From Corynebacterium vitaeruminis DSM 20294 (GTDB taxonomy: Bacteria; Actinomycetota; Actinomycetes; Mycobacteriales; Mycobacteriaceae): 64,000 nt of DNA. Of the stretch, positions 26,297 to 38,377 are shown piece after piece. A program made the position numbers and the translations under genes. Position 1 is the stretch's first letter. Each line of letters starts with the position of its first letter. The notes below the pieces were generated by a model that worked only from the letters and a program-made list of their open reading frames with translations, ran no database searches and was not told the origin of the DNA. The stretch is from NCBI RefSeq assembly GCF_000550805.1, contig NZ_CP004353.1:1488001-1552000 (forward strand). The letters are read 5' to 3'.

Positions 26297-26421
26297 TTTC
26301 CATAGTCTACTCACTTACGTATGGGGGCGATAATCCGAATATGGTTCTCCCCTCCTTTTAGGCCATCTCCCCCTTCAGCCTTGTCTGATTGCCCGAAAAC
26401 TACTGCTTATAACGGGGGCCG

Positions 26422-26453
26422 GGAACAATCTGGGGGTGCTCGTGCGTTAGTAT
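26422..26453 (+). promoter_or_regulatory. SigH-type (and overlapping SigA-type) promoter of rbpA
   Basis: GGAAC (26422-26426), 18 nt, then CGTT (26445-26448), matching the actinobacterial SigR/SigH consensus GGAA(C/T)-N18-20-CGTT. A TAGTAT -10 box (26448-26453) overlaps it. rbpA belongs to the SigR regulon in Streptomyces. Confidence 0.6.
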
Positions 26454-26521
26454 GAAAGACCTTACATGCCCGGCACGCGTGCCGCGGCGTGCACGCATTC
26501 GATGAAAGGACTGATCACCTA

Positions 26522-26905
26522 ATGGCAGATCGCGTTCTCCGCGGCAGCCGCATGGGCGCCGTGAGCTACGAAACGGACCGTGACCACGACCTGGCACCGC
26601 GCCAGTTGGTTCGTTACAAGACGGAGGCCGGCGATGTGTTCGAGGTCCCCTTCGCTGACGACGCCGAGATCCCCGGCACCTGGCTGTGCAAGAACGGCCA
26701 GATCGGCACCCTCGTCGAGGGCGAGGGCATCGAGTCCAAGCCGGCCAAGCCGCCGCGCACCCACTGGGACATGCTCCGCGAGCGCCGCTCCATCGAGGAG
26801 CTCGACGTCCTCCTCGAGGAGCGCATCGAGCAGCTGCGCAAGCGCCGCCGCAACGCCCAGCGTCTGCTCAAGCAGCAGGAGGAAGAGGCGGCGAAGAACG
26901 CCTAG
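26522..26905 (+). CDS. rbpA: RNA polymerase-binding protein RbpA
   Basis: A 127-residue transcription factor unique to actinobacteria. It binds RNA polymerase and group I or II sigma factors and stabilises the open complex. The conserved opening MADRVLRGSRMGAVSYETDR, the central core with the zinc-less TWLCKNGQ region, and the C-terminal sigma-interacting helix (THWDMLRERRSIEELDVLLE) are all visible. The basic tail LRKRRRNAQRLLKQQ is longer than in M. tuberculosis. ATG at 26522; AAAGGA lies 13 nt upstream. A SigH-type promoter precedes it and a strong terminator follows. Confidence 0.95.
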   Translation: MADRVLRGSRMGAVSYETDRDHDLAPRQLVRYKTEAGDVFEVPFADDAEIPGTWLCKNGQIGTLVEGEGIESKPAKPPRTHWDMLRERRSIEELDVLLEERIEQLRKRRRNAQRLLKQQEEEAAKNA

Positions 26906-26934
26906 CCTCCCCTAGCGCTCCGCAGCAAGCCGAC

Positions 26935-26975
26935 GAGCCCCTGCCACCGACATGTGGTGGCAGGGGCTCAAGTCG
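26935..26975. terminator. Strong terminator between rbpA and the serine hydrolase gene
   Basis: Perfect 15-bp stem GAGCCCCTGCCACC / GGTGGCAGGGGCTC (26935-26969), TCGTTTTC following shortly. It serves rbpA, and may stop the convergent gene. Confidence 0.88.
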
Positions 26976-26984
26976 TTTTCTAGA

Positions 26985-27785
26985 CTAGCAGGCGAGAATC
27001 GCGTCGACGACCTGCTGCGGGACCGGGGTCTGGTCGTTGAGGACCTGGTCGAGGACGCTGCTCGAGCCCTGATCCATGTGGCAACGCAGCTTGTCCTTCA
27101 GCTGGCTTGCCGCGGTCTGGGAGTCGTCGGTCACGGCCCCCAAGGCATCCGAGGTGGCATCGGCGGCCGTGCCGAAGGTGATGATCGCGATGGTGTAGTC
27201 GGGGCCGATCGAGGCGGTGCCGTTGACGGAGCGGTCGTCCGACCATCCGTACTTGGTGCCCTGCACGCCCTTGATCTGAGAGGTGCCGTAGTTCTGCACG
27301 TAGCCGTCGGCCGCGAGCGGGTGGGCGGTGCTCATGCCGTTGATGATCGGCTGGGAGGCCGCGTCGTTGCGGATCGCCTGCAGGAAGCGCGCGACGTCGC
27401 TCACCGAGGTGGTGGTGTCACCCCAGTAACCGTTGTAGCTGGTCTCCCCCAGCCCGAAGGCGGAAATGGTCTCGGGGATGGCCTGCGGGTACTTGCGGTC
27501 CCGGGTGGTTGCCACGCCGTCGTCGGAGAAGCGGATCATGTTCTCCACGAGCGCCTGATCCTCAGGTGCGCCGTGGTGGAGCACCCAGTGCCCCAGGTAC
27601 AGCTTCGCCAGCGACATCGCCTCGCGCGGCTGGTGCGCGTTGGCGGAGTCGACCTCGGTTCCGTCATCGTAGACCACGGCCATCTCCGAGCGCTGCGGCA
27701 CGGAGTCGGGGGCGATGGTCAATGCATGTGCGGGGACCGCGGTGGCTACCATGAGCGCCGCCGCCAAAATCACGCTTTTTTTCAT
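26985..27785 (-). CDS. Secreted serine hydrolase (beta-lactamase/PBP-like)
   Basis: A 266-residue exported protein. The signal peptide is residues 1-21 (LAAALMVATAVPAHA, cleavage after AHA). The mature part looks like a class A beta-lactamase or DD-peptidase fold: SxxK motif SLAK at 58-61, a possible SxN equivalent S-D-D at 87-89, and a KTG equivalent reading K-Y-G in GTKYGWS. The last two are non-canonical, so penicillin binding or hydrolysis is uncertain. A single C-terminal cysteine pair (LRCHMD and ILAC) could form a disulfide. TAGGGT ends 7 nt before the ATG at 27785, consistent with a leaderless message. Confidence 0.78.
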   Translation of the reverse strand: MKKSVILAAALMVATAVPAHALTIAPDSVPQRSEMAVVYDDGTEVDSANAHQPREAMSLAKLYLGHWVLHHGAPEDQALVENMIRFSDDGVATTRDRKYPQAIPETISAFGLGETSYNGYWGDTTTSVSDVARFLQAIRNDAASQPIINGMSTAHPLAADGYVQNYGTSQIKGVQGTKYGWSDDRSVNGTASIGPDYTIAIITFGTAADATSDALGAVTDDSQTAASQLKDKLRCHMDQGSSSVLDQVLNDQTPVPQQVVDAILAC

Positions 27786-27867
27786 TCCGTACACCCTAGT
27801 AGGGGCGGTGGACTTGGGGGCACATTGGATCGGAAGTGAACCCAAGAAAGTGGCCCAAGACACGCTC

Positions 27868-27900
27868 GTGCCCTCCCGGCCGGTGGCGGCGGGAGGGCAC
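27868..27900 (-). terminator. Hairpin after ppm1
   Basis: Perfect 11-bp stem GTGCCCTCCCG / CGGGAGGGCAC. The leftward flank (AGCGTGTCTT) is a weak T-run. Confidence 0.6.
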
Positions 27901-27920
27901 GAGGTAGGCGCGCTATTTTC

Positions 27921-28724
27921 TTAGATCGAGTGCTTCTTGCGGAAGGCCTTGATGCCGTGGTCGGCCTGCTTGCCCAGCTCGCTGACCAAGGAGGTCACCT
28001 GCTCCTTGCGGTGGTTGAAGCCCCACTTGGTCACCTCGAAGAGGGAGTCCTTGACGAAGCTGCCGTCTAGCTTGGACTCGCCGATCTCGCGCTCGGTGAA
28101 GGTGATCGGCACCTCGCGGACATCGAAGCCCGCCTGCACAACTCGGAAGGCCATGTCCACCTGGAAGATGTAGCCGGCGTTGGAGAGCTCGTCGAGGTTA
28201 ACGGTCTCGAGAACCTGGCGGCGGAAGGCGCGGTAGCCAGCGGTCACGTCCGACAGGCCCAGGCCGAGGGCGACCGAGATGTAGATGTTGCCGCCCTTCG
28301 ACAGCGCGTAGCGCTTCATCGGCCAGTTGACGGCCTTGCCGCCGGGCACGTAGCGGGAGCCGATGACCAGGTCGGCGCCGTCGTCGATCTGCTCGAGCAG
28401 CTTGTGCAGCTCCTCCGGCGCGTGGGAACCGTCGGCGTCCATCTCACACAGGACGGTGTAGTCGCGCTCGAGGCCCCAGCGGAAGCCGGCCACGTAGGCG
28501 CCGCACAGGCCGCCCTTGCCCTCGCGGTGGAAGACCTTGATGTGGGAATCCTCGGCGGCCAGCTTGTCGGCGGCCTCGCCGGTGCCGTCCGGGCTGTTGT
28601 CGTCAACGATGAGGATGTCCACGTCTGGCGCTGCCGAGCGCACCCGACCAGTGATGAGCGGCAGGTTGCCGAGCTCGTTGTAGGTGGGGATGATGACCAG
28701 GGTCTTGTCGCTGGGCTTGCTCAT
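27921..28724 (-). CDS. ppm1: Polyprenol monophosphomannose synthase (Ppm1)
   Basis: A 267-residue GT2 glycosyltransferase that makes polyprenyl-phosphate-mannose from GDP-mannose; this donor feeds lipomannan/lipoarabinomannan synthesis and protein O-mannosylation. It begins LVIIPTYNELGNLPLI, has the nucleotide-binding DDNSPDGTGE, and the metal-binding DAD motif (96-98). ATG at 28724 with AAGGAG upstream. In M. tuberculosis this domain is fused to Lnt; here the two are separate adjacent genes, as in C. glutamicum. It begins 111 nt after the lnt stop and is likely cotranscribed. Confidence 0.93.
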   Translation of the reverse strand: MSKPSDKTLVIIPTYNELGNLPLITGRVRSAAPDVDILIVDDNSPDGTGEAADKLAAEDSHIKVFHREGKGGLCGAYVAGFRWGLERDYTVLCEMDADGSHAPEELHKLLEQIDDGADLVIGSRYVPGGKAVNWPMKRYALSKGGNIYISVALGLGLSDVTAGYRAFRRQVLETVNLDELSNAGYIFQVDMAFRVVQAGFDVREVPITFTEREIGESKLDGSFVKDSLFEVTKWGFNHRKEQVTSLVSELGKQADHGIKAFRKKHSI

Positions 28725-28835
28725 GGCAGTAAGGTTTCTCCTTTTGCTTCGGGTTCGCGGGCGCCACGATCGGTGCGGGCGAGTAGGCGTATTGGCGGCG
28801 GCGCCAGAGTACGGGCGCGGAGCGCTTATGAGTTG

Positions 28836-30437
28836 CTAGGCGTCCTTGCGCTGCTTTCGAAAGGACAACGCGCCGACAGCACACATTGTTCCTATGATAA
28901 CCAAGATGTATTCAACATAAGAACCGTATCGGGCGGCGAATGTGAGGGTGTCGCGCAGCGGGAGCGACTCGATGAGGTGCCGCGCCTCGAAAATGCCGGT
29001 CTGCTGGGTGACGGTTCCGTCGGGCAGGATCATGGCCGAGGAACCGGACGTTGCCGCGACCACCACGGAGCGATCCAGCTCGATGGCCCGCATGCGGCTC
29101 ATGGCCAGCTGCTGGTAGGTCATGTCCGAGAACCCGAAGGTGGCGTTGTTCGTCGGGGTGGTCAGGATCTGGGCACCCGCCTTGACCGCGTCGCGTCCGG
29201 CGGCGTCGAAGGCGACCTCGTAGCAGGTGGCGACGCCCACCGCGATCGGGTTATCGTGGTTGCGCGCGTTGATGTGCACGACCCCGTCGCCGTCGCCGGG
29301 CTTGAAGTCGCTGGCCAGGTCCACCAGCGGGGTGATCATCCGGAAGAAGCGCCGCCAGGGCATGTACTCGCCGAACGGCTGCAGGAACTTCTTGTAGTGG
29401 TACTCCCCCACGCCCGTGTCCGGATCCATGACCACCATCGTGTTACGGTCGCCCACCTCGTCGCGGGTGATCGTGCCCACGAGGATGGGCGCGTCGACCT
29501 TCTGCACTGCCTGGTCGATGAGTGCTTTCGCCTGGGGGTCGGTAAACGGGCCCACGTCGGAGGCGTTCTCCGGCCAGATCACCATGTCGACGGGCTGGTC
29601 GATGCGCATGGTCTCCTCGACGTGGTTGGTGAGCACCGCGCGGCGCTGGGCGTTGAAGTCCAGGCCGAGGCGCGGCACGTTGCCCTGCACCGCGGCGACC
29701 GTCACCGAGCCGGAATCGGGTGCCTTCCCGCCGGTCACCCAGGCGGTGCCGGTGGCCACCGCGGCGACGGCCAGAACTGCGGCCCCGAGCTTGCGGCTGT
29801 CGGCGCGCAGCACGCCGACGAGCGCGAGGCCCACGCACACGGTGCTGAAGCCCACCAGTGCTGGCCCGCCCCAGGCCGCCAGCTCCTTGAGGGGCCCCGA
29901 GACCTGCCCCCAGCCCAGCCGCACCCACGCAAAGCCCCCGAAGGGGAAGGTGCTGCGTGCCCATTCGATGGCCTGGTACACGAAGGCGAAGGCCCACGGC
30001 ATCCACCTGCGTGCGCCGAGCCTGGCGATGAGCGTTCCGAACAGTCCCGACCAGAGCGCGAGGTAGATGCACAGGGCGATGTAGGGCATCTTGCCCACCA
30101 GCTCGCCGATCCACGGCAGGAGCAAGAGATAGAGCGTCATCGCGTGGGCGAATCCTACGAGGAATCCTCCTCTTCCGCTCAGGTTGCCGTAGGCATCGAC
30201 AAGCCAGAAAAGCGGGCGCTGGAACCACCGCGCGGGGCGCTGACGGGCGGGGACGAGTCGCCCGCTGCCGCCGACAAATGGCCACGCGGAACGCGGGGCG
30301 AGGGAGAGAAACAGCAGGCCAGCACCCACCCACGCCGCGACGAACCACCCGAGCGGCTCGTAGGAGGAAAACAAGAGAAGGCCCGCGGCGGCGGCGAGCG
30401 CCAGCCTGGACAGCAGCGTGAGGAAGAGCGTGAACAT
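28836..30437 (-). CDS. lnt: Apolipoprotein N-acyltransferase
   Basis: A 533-residue integral membrane enzyme that adds the third acyl chain to the N-terminal cysteine of lipoproteins. The N-terminal half has six to seven transmembrane helices. The C-terminal half is a nitrilase-fold CN-hydrolase domain with the Glu in WPENASD, the Lys in YHYKKFLQPFGEYMPWR and the Cys in GVATCYEVAFD, the expected triad. The ATG at 30437 follows TAGAAT by 8 nt (probable leaderless start) and begins the first helix. Corynebacterial and mycobacterial Lnt is known to partner with Ppm1. Confidence 0.93.
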   Translation of the reverse strand: MFTLFLTLLSRLALAAAAGLLLFSSYEPLGWFVAAWVGAGLLFLSLAPRSAWPFVGGSGRLVPARQRPARWFQRPLFWLVDAYGNLSGRGGFLVGFAHAMTLYLLLLPWIGELVGKMPYIALCIYLALWSGLFGTLIARLGARRWMPWAFAFVYQAIEWARSTFPFGGFAWVRLGWGQVSGPLKELAAWGGPALVGFSTVCVGLALVGVLRADSRKLGAAVLAVAAVATGTAWVTGGKAPDSGSVTVAAVQGNVPRLGLDFNAQRRAVLTNHVEETMRIDQPVDMVIWPENASDVGPFTDPQAKALIDQAVQKVDAPILVGTITRDEVGDRNTMVVMDPDTGVGEYHYKKFLQPFGEYMPWRRFFRMITPLVDLASDFKPGDGDGVVHINARNHDNPIAVGVATCYEVAFDAAGRDAVKAGAQILTTPTNNATFGFSDMTYQQLAMSRMRAIELDRSVVVAATSGSSAMILPDGTVTQQTGIFEARHLIESLPLRDTLTFAARYGSYVEYILVIIGTMCAVGALSFRKQRKDA

Positions 30438-30508
30438 CGGCGCTGATTCTAGCCGCTGCCCCGGCACCGCGGGACGTTGGGGCGACGAGTCGCGGGGCGG
30501 CGGGCGGG

Positions 30509-30551
30509 AAAAACCCGCCCGGGCGAGACGCTAGCCTCTCCAGGCGGGTTT
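30509..30551 (-). terminator. Terminator after fxsA
   Basis: Read leftward, AAACCCGCC pairs with GGCGGGTTT, with an inner helix GAGAGGCTAGCGTCTC, and is followed by TTTTTCCC. A second hairpin CGGGCGGG / CCCGCCCG overlaps at 30501-30521. Confidence 0.8.
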
Positions 30552-30570
30552 CTAGGCCGCGTTGCGGCGC

Positions 30571-31107
30571 CTACTTCGCGCCGCCGCCCGGCTTGCCAAA
30601 GTCCTCCGGCTTGAGGTTTCGCGACCACTCCTGGATCTCGGTCTCGTCGATGACGATGGGCCGCGAGGCGGGAGCATCGCTGGCGGAGGCATCGCCGAAG
30701 CTGCCGTAGCTCACCCGGGTGCGGTACTGGTTGGTGGCTTCGAAGCTGCGAACGCCCAGGTCCTCGATGAAGGCGCGCAGCTTCTTGGCGAGGCCGCGGC
30801 GCGCGAGCGCGCGGGTCGGCGGGAGGATGAGCAGCAGGCCCACGATGGAGGTCAGGAAGCCGGGCAGGGCGACGAGCACGGAGCCTGCGGCAAGCAGGCC
30901 GATGTCGCCAGCGGCTTGGCCGGGCGTTCCCTTGCCCTTTTCCAGACGGGCGGCGATGGCGCGCATCTCGTAGGCGGCCAGGACGAGGCCACCGAAGAGG
31001 AAGATGAGCAGCCACATGAGCGCTGCGCCGGTGCCGAGCCAGGAGGCCACGGCCCAGAAGGTCAGCGCTTCGAGGAGGATATAGGGAACACCAATGATTG
31101 CGGGCAT
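30571..31107 (-). CDS. FxsA-family membrane protein
   Basis: A 178-residue membrane protein of the FxsA family (named after suppression of phage T7 F exclusion in E. coli). FxsA helices occupy about residues 1-125 (VPYILLEALTFWAVASWLG, LIFLFGGLVLAAYE and GLLAAGSVLVALPGFLTSIVG); a cytoplasmic, charged tail follows. TATTGT ends 7 nt before the ATG at 31107, so the mRNA is probably leaderless. Function in actinobacteria is not known. It lies between lnt and cobN with its own terminator. Confidence 0.82.
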   Translation of the reverse strand: MPAIIGVPYILLEALTFWAVASWLGTGAALMWLLIFLFGGLVLAAYEMRAIAARLEKGKGTPGQAAGDIGLLAAGSVLVALPGFLTSIVGLLLILPPTRALARRGLAKKLRAFIEDLGVRSFEATNQYRTRVSYGSFGDASASDAPASRPIVIDETEIQEWSRNLKPEDFGKPGGGAK

Positions 31108-31294
31108 GTTCCCCACAATAGCCAGCGAGGCTAAAAATAGCCTGGAAAATTGCCGCTGCTCGCCTAGGGCGAACAAGATAGGCGGCTGGGTGAGCTCTCA
31201 GCCCGTGCCCAGCCGCCAGCACCGTGGGTTCGGGGCGCAGAAAGTGGTTCAATAACCCTGCGCCGAGTTTAAGGTGCGGTTCATTGCGCCGGGG

Positions 31295-34951
<3,657 letters not shown>

Positions 34952-35004
34952 GCTGGTGGGTAACCTCGGGAAAGGCTCGTGGCGGGAAGCGCGCCCGCGG
35001 ACGG

Positions 35005-35135
35005 AACAAGAACAAAGAAGATCCGCGTGATGGTCTGACTGTGACAGTGGCGCGACCGCCCGGAGTTTCACCGGCTTCACCACGCGGAAGTCCCGAGTCG
35101 GGCTCGCGCTGCAGCACCGACTCGAAGTGGTTCTC
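35005..35135 (-). ncRNA. Cobalamin (AdoCbl) riboswitch upstream of cobN
   Basis: On the minus strand the leader contains GCCGGTGAAACTCCGG, then CGGTCGCGCCACTGTCAC and AGTCAGACC, matching the conserved core and B12 box. The outer helix is CCGCGTG / CACGCGG, and GTCGG / CCGAC forms another. It lies between a -10 box (35136-35141, TAAGGT) and cobN, so cobalamin would repress cobN. A small hairpin GCGGG ... CCCGC at about 34985-35000 is part of the expression platform. Confidence 0.85.
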
Positions 35136-35141
35136 ACCTTA
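35136..35141 (-). promoter_or_regulatory. -10 box of the cobN riboswitch transcript
   Basis: TAAGGT on the minus strand, with transcription expected to start about 7 nt downstream, just ahead of the aptamer. Confidence 0.45.
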
Positions 35142-35178
35142 CCCGAGGCCTGTTCGCGGGTGCCCCAGCCCGCCGCGG

Positions 35179-36384
35179 CTAGGCCTCGAGGTGCACCTCG
35201 GGGGCGTGGGTGGTCGCCCGGGAACGGTCGCTGGAGCCATGGACGAAGAGATAGACCACGCCGGAGACGATCACGAGGCCGGAGAGCACCCAGTACATCG
35301 TCTTGTAACCGCTCGCGGTGATGAGCATGCCCAAAGCGATGGGGCCGAAGCCGACACCGACGTCGAGGAAGAGGAAGAGCGTGGAGATGCCCGCGCCCAT
35401 CTCCTTGGTGGGAACCAGCCGCACGGCGATGGCCTGCGCAGCGGGCAGGAGCGAGCCGTACCCCAGGCCGACGAACAGGCCGGCGACCACGACCATCCAG
35501 TTGGTGGAGGCGGCGGCGAGCAGCGCCAAGCCGATGGCGAAGGTCACCACGGCGGAGTAAATGACCACGTTGTCGCCGTTCCTGTCCTGAACCCGGCCGA
35601 GGAACAACCGCATGACCAGGGAGATCGCGGCGTAGGCGATGAAGAAGAGGCTGGCGCCAGCCTCCAGGCCGTTCGCGCGGGAGTAGGCGTTGATGTAGGT
35701 GATCACGCCCGCGTAGCCGACGCCGATGAGCAGCATGAAGACGCCGATCGGGGCGACGTGCGGGTGAATCATCGAGCGCAGGCTGCGCCCGCCGCCGTGG
35801 TGGGCCTCCTCCGGGTTGCGGATGAACAGGGCGAAGGCGAAGGCGAGCACCGCGAGCGCCGTCACGATGTCGAATACCGCGGTGTAGCTCCACTTATGGG
35901 TGAGCGCCAGGCCCGCCGCGGGGCCGAGCGCCGCCGACAGGGTGGTCCCGAGCGCGAAGTATCCGGTCCCCTCCGCGCGGCGGGTCGCGGGGATCACCGA
36001 CTGGGCCACGGCCATAACCGCGGTGGAGGCGATGGCGTAGAAGGCGCCGTGCACGATGCGGACCAGGATGAGGAGCACTAGCGAGTGTGCGGGGAAGTAG
36101 GCCAGGCACGCGAGCACGATGACGATCAGCGAGATGATCAGCGATTTCTTCCTGCCTATGGCGTCGACAAGCATGCCTGAAAACAGGCGCGCGGCGGTGG
36201 CGCCAACGACGAAGGCGCTGGAGGCGAAACCGCCCGCGGTCTCGCTCGCGCCGAACTGCTGCGCGGCATAGAGGGCCATGATGGTGACCAGCAGGTAAAA
36301 CACCATGAACTGGGCGAAATTGACCAGCCAGGCGAAGGCAAAGGTCGAGGTTATAAGGCGTGGGCGAGAGGACGTAGTGGTCAC
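35179..36384 (-). CDS. Major facilitator superfamily transporter
   Basis: A 401-residue transporter with about 12 transmembrane helices, e.g. STFAFAWLVNFAQFMVFYLL at the start, and an MFS loop signature reading VDAIGRKKSLIIS. The family is of the drug/sugar MFS type; the substrate is unknown. Next to cobN and cobG it might carry a precursor, cobalt ligand or cobalamin-related compound, but this is guesswork. GTG start at 36384 with AAGAAG directly upstream, too close for an ideal Shine-Dalgarno. A seven-codon upstream frame (36381-36401) overlaps this start. Its stop is near the cobN riboswitch promoter. Confidence 0.8.
   Translation of the reverse strand: MTTTSSRPRLITSTFAFAWLVNFAQFMVFYLLVTIMALYAAQQFGASETAGGFASSAFVVGATAARLFSGMLVDAIGRKKSLIISLIVIVLACLAYFPAHSLVLLILVRIVHGAFYAIASTAVMAVAQSVIPATRRAEGTGYFALGTTLSAALGPAAGLALTHKWSYTAVFDIVTALAVLAFAFALFIRNPEEAHHGGGRSLRSMIHPHVAPIGVFMLLIGVGYAGVITYINAYSRANGLEAGASLFFIAYAAISLVMRLFLGRVQDRNGDNVVIYSAVVTFAIGLALLAAASTNWMVVVAGLFVGLGYGSLLPAAQAIAVRLVPTKEMGAGISTLFLFLDVGVGFGPIALGMLITASGYKTMYWVLSGLVIVSGVVYLFVHGSSDRSRATTHAPEVHLEA
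36160..36172 (+). repeat. Repeated 13-mer GGCGTCGACAAGC, exact, in MFS coding sequence
   Basis: Plus-strand copy, antisense to the MFS gene, where the coding strand reads LVDA. Confidence 0.7.
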
Positions 36385-36401
36385 CTTCTTGGGGAGTGCA
36401 T
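36381..36401 (-). other. Mini-ORF overlapping the start of the MFS gene
   Basis: ATG-CAC-TCC-CCA-AGA-AGG-TGA (6 codons plus stop). Its stop overlaps the GTG start of the transporter by three bases, a layout that could couple translation. It has no strong ribosome-binding site itself, so function is speculative. Confidence 0.3.
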
Positions 36402-36542
36402 AAGACGAACGTCACAATCCTAGTAACCGGCCCCAAGTTCGCAGGCGAGCGGCCCCCACCTGCGGAAAAGCGAAAAGAGGTGTGATTTTCAACTGGTTTC
36501 TTAGGGTTTGTCGCGTAGCGCTCGGTACTAAGCTCAGGAGGC

Positions 36543-37733
36543 ATGTCTGACAGTCTCTTTTCCACACCCATCGTGGACTTTTCTCGTGACGCAGCCGTGC
36601 TCATCGAGCACCCGGATCGCAGCCGCCAGGACATGTGTCCCGGTACCCTTCGGCTGCATAAGGCGGAGGACGGCCTCATCGGACGCGTGCGCTTCCCCGG
36701 CGGGCTCGTTCGCCCCGAGCAATGGAACGACATCGCCCGCCTGTCCACCGAGCTCGGCAACGGCACCGTCCACGTGACCACCCGCGGCAACATGCAGTTC
36801 CGCGGCGTGGAGGACTCCGCGGCATTCGCCGAGTTCGTCGAGAAGGCCGGGTTCCTGCCCTCCCGCGAGCACGACAAGCTGCGCAACATCATCGCCTCCC
36901 CGCGGGCGACCCACCTGTGGGGGCTCATTGACGACCTCGACCACAGCCTGCTGTCCTCCACCGATGTGATCGGCCTGTCCGGCCGCACCCTCTTCGGCTT
37001 CGACGCGGGCCAAGGCGACATCCTCTCCCAACACCCGGACTTCGGCGTGTTCGAAGAGGACGGCGGCTTCCGACTCATCCTGGGCGGCGCGCTCACCGAC
37101 TACGTGGTCACCGACCGCGGCCTCGTCGGTGGCGCGCTCACCCGCGCCGCCGCCGCGTGGCAGTCGCTGCGCGGCGACAACTGGCGCGTGCACGAGGCGC
37201 CCGCCACCCACGCGGCGATCCTCGCCGCCGTGGCCGAAGCCGTCGACCTCGCCTCCTCCCCCGCCCCTGATGTTCAGCGCCCGGAGGACGCCCGCCCGAT
37301 CGGCTGGATCGAGGACGACAACGGCTCCGTGGCCTTGGGCGCCGGGCTCAAGTTCGGCTTCTTCTCAGCCAAGGTGGCAAGCATCCTCGGCGCGGTGGGC
37401 GCGCCGGTGACTATCACTCCCTGGGCCTCGCTCCTCATCCACGGCCTCGACTCAGGCGACGCCGACGCCGTGGTCAAGGTGCTCGCGCCGCAGGGCCTCA
37501 TCTTCGACGCCAACTCCCCGTGGCTGCGGGTGACCGCCTGCACCGGTCTGCCCGGTTGCGCCAAGTCGCTCTCGCACACCCAGGAGGACGCAACCCAGCT
37601 GGTCCTCGGGGGGAACGTTCCCGATGGTCTAGTACACTTTTCTGGGTGCGACCGCCGCTGCGGCCACCCACTTGCCCACCACACGGAGTATGTCGCCACC
37701 GGCGACGGGGAATACGAGGTCAACGCTCGATGA
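36543..37733 (+). CDS. cobG: Precorrin-3B synthase CobG
   Basis: A 396-residue oxygen-dependent monooxygenase that converts precorrin-3A to precorrin-3B, the first ring-contraction step of the aerobic pathway. It is a half-size relative of nitrite/sulfite reductases, with the ferredoxin-like VHVTTRGNMQFRG segment and 4Fe-4S ligands C-x5-C in TACTGLPGCAKS and C-x3-C in SGCDRRCGHP. ATG at 36543 with AGGAGG. It begins the cobG-cobH-cobIJ operon: cobH starts inside its stop (ATGA). Confidence 0.93.
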   Translation: MSDSLFSTPIVDFSRDAAVLIEHPDRSRQDMCPGTLRLHKAEDGLIGRVRFPGGLVRPEQWNDIARLSTELGNGTVHVTTRGNMQFRGVEDSAAFAEFVEKAGFLPSREHDKLRNIIASPRATHLWGLIDDLDHSLLSSTDVIGLSGRTLFGFDAGQGDILSQHPDFGVFEEDGGFRLILGGALTDYVVTDRGLVGGALTRAAAAWQSLRGDNWRVHEAPATHAAILAAVAEAVDLASSPAPDVQRPEDARPIGWIEDDNGSVALGAGLKFGFFSAKVASILGAVGAPVTITPWASLLIHGLDSGDADAVVKVLAPQGLIFDANSPWLRVTACTGLPGCAKSLSHTQEDATQLVLGGNVPDGLVHFSGCDRRCGHPLAHHTEYVATGDGEYEVNAR

Positions 37734-38377
37734 GCTTCGATTACATCACAGACGGGAACGAGATTTATCGGCGTTCCTTCGCCATGATCCGGGAGGAATC
37801 GAACCTTTCGGCTTTCGACGCCGACCAGGCGCAGGTCGCGGTCCGAATGATTCACGCCGCGGGCCAGACGGATCTGGCCCAGGACATCGAGATGTCCGCG
37901 GGCGCGGTAACGGCCGCGCGCGAGGCACTGCGACGCGGCGCCCCAATCCTCTGTGACGTAAACATGGTTGCCTCCGGGGTGACCCGCACGCGCCTGCCCA
38001 AGGACAACGAGGTCGTGTGCCTGCTCAAGGACCCGCGCGTGCCGGAGCTGGCGAAGAAGCTGGGCACCACCCGCACCGCCGCCGCGGTGGAGCTGTGGGA
38101 GGATCGTTTGGACGGTGCGGTCGTGGCCATCGGCAACGCGCCGACCGCGCTGTTCCACCTGCTCAACTGGCTGGAGGAGGATCCCACCCGCCCGCGCCCG
38201 GCGGTCATCCTGGGCATCCCCGTCGGCTTCGTCGGTGCTGCGGAATCCAAGCAGGCCTGCGCCGACGTCGCCGAGAAGCTCGGCACCGAGTTCATCACCG
38301 TCCACGGGCGCAGGGGCGGATCCGCGATCACCTGCGCCGCCATCAACGCACTCGCCACCGAGAAGGAGATCCTGTGA
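37730..38377 (+). CDS. cobH: Precorrin-8X methylmutase CobH
   Basis: A 215-residue enzyme that moves the C-11 methyl group to C-12 to form hydrogenobyrinic acid. It begins MSFDYITDGNEIYRRSFAMI, with conserved segments APILCDVNMVASGVTR and AIGNAPTALFHLL, and the motif PVGFVGAAESKQ. The ATG at 37730 overlaps the cobG stop by four bases, so in-frame codons further upstream are not used. The stop overlaps the GTG of cobIJ. Confidence 0.95.
   Translation: MSFDYITDGNEIYRRSFAMIREESNLSAFDADQAQVAVRMIHAAGQTDLAQDIEMSAGAVTAAREALRRGAPILCDVNMVASGVTRTRLPKDNEVVCLLKDPRVPELAKKLGTTRTAAAVELWEDRLDGAVVAIGNAPTALFHLLNWLEEDPTRPRPAVILGIPVGFVGAAESKQACADVAEKLGTEFITVHGRRGGSAITCAAINALATEKEIL

Noticed and set aside
34952..35893. 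Upstream extension of cobN
   Set aside because: It would translate the cobalamin riboswitch and part of the MFS gene in the wrong frame.
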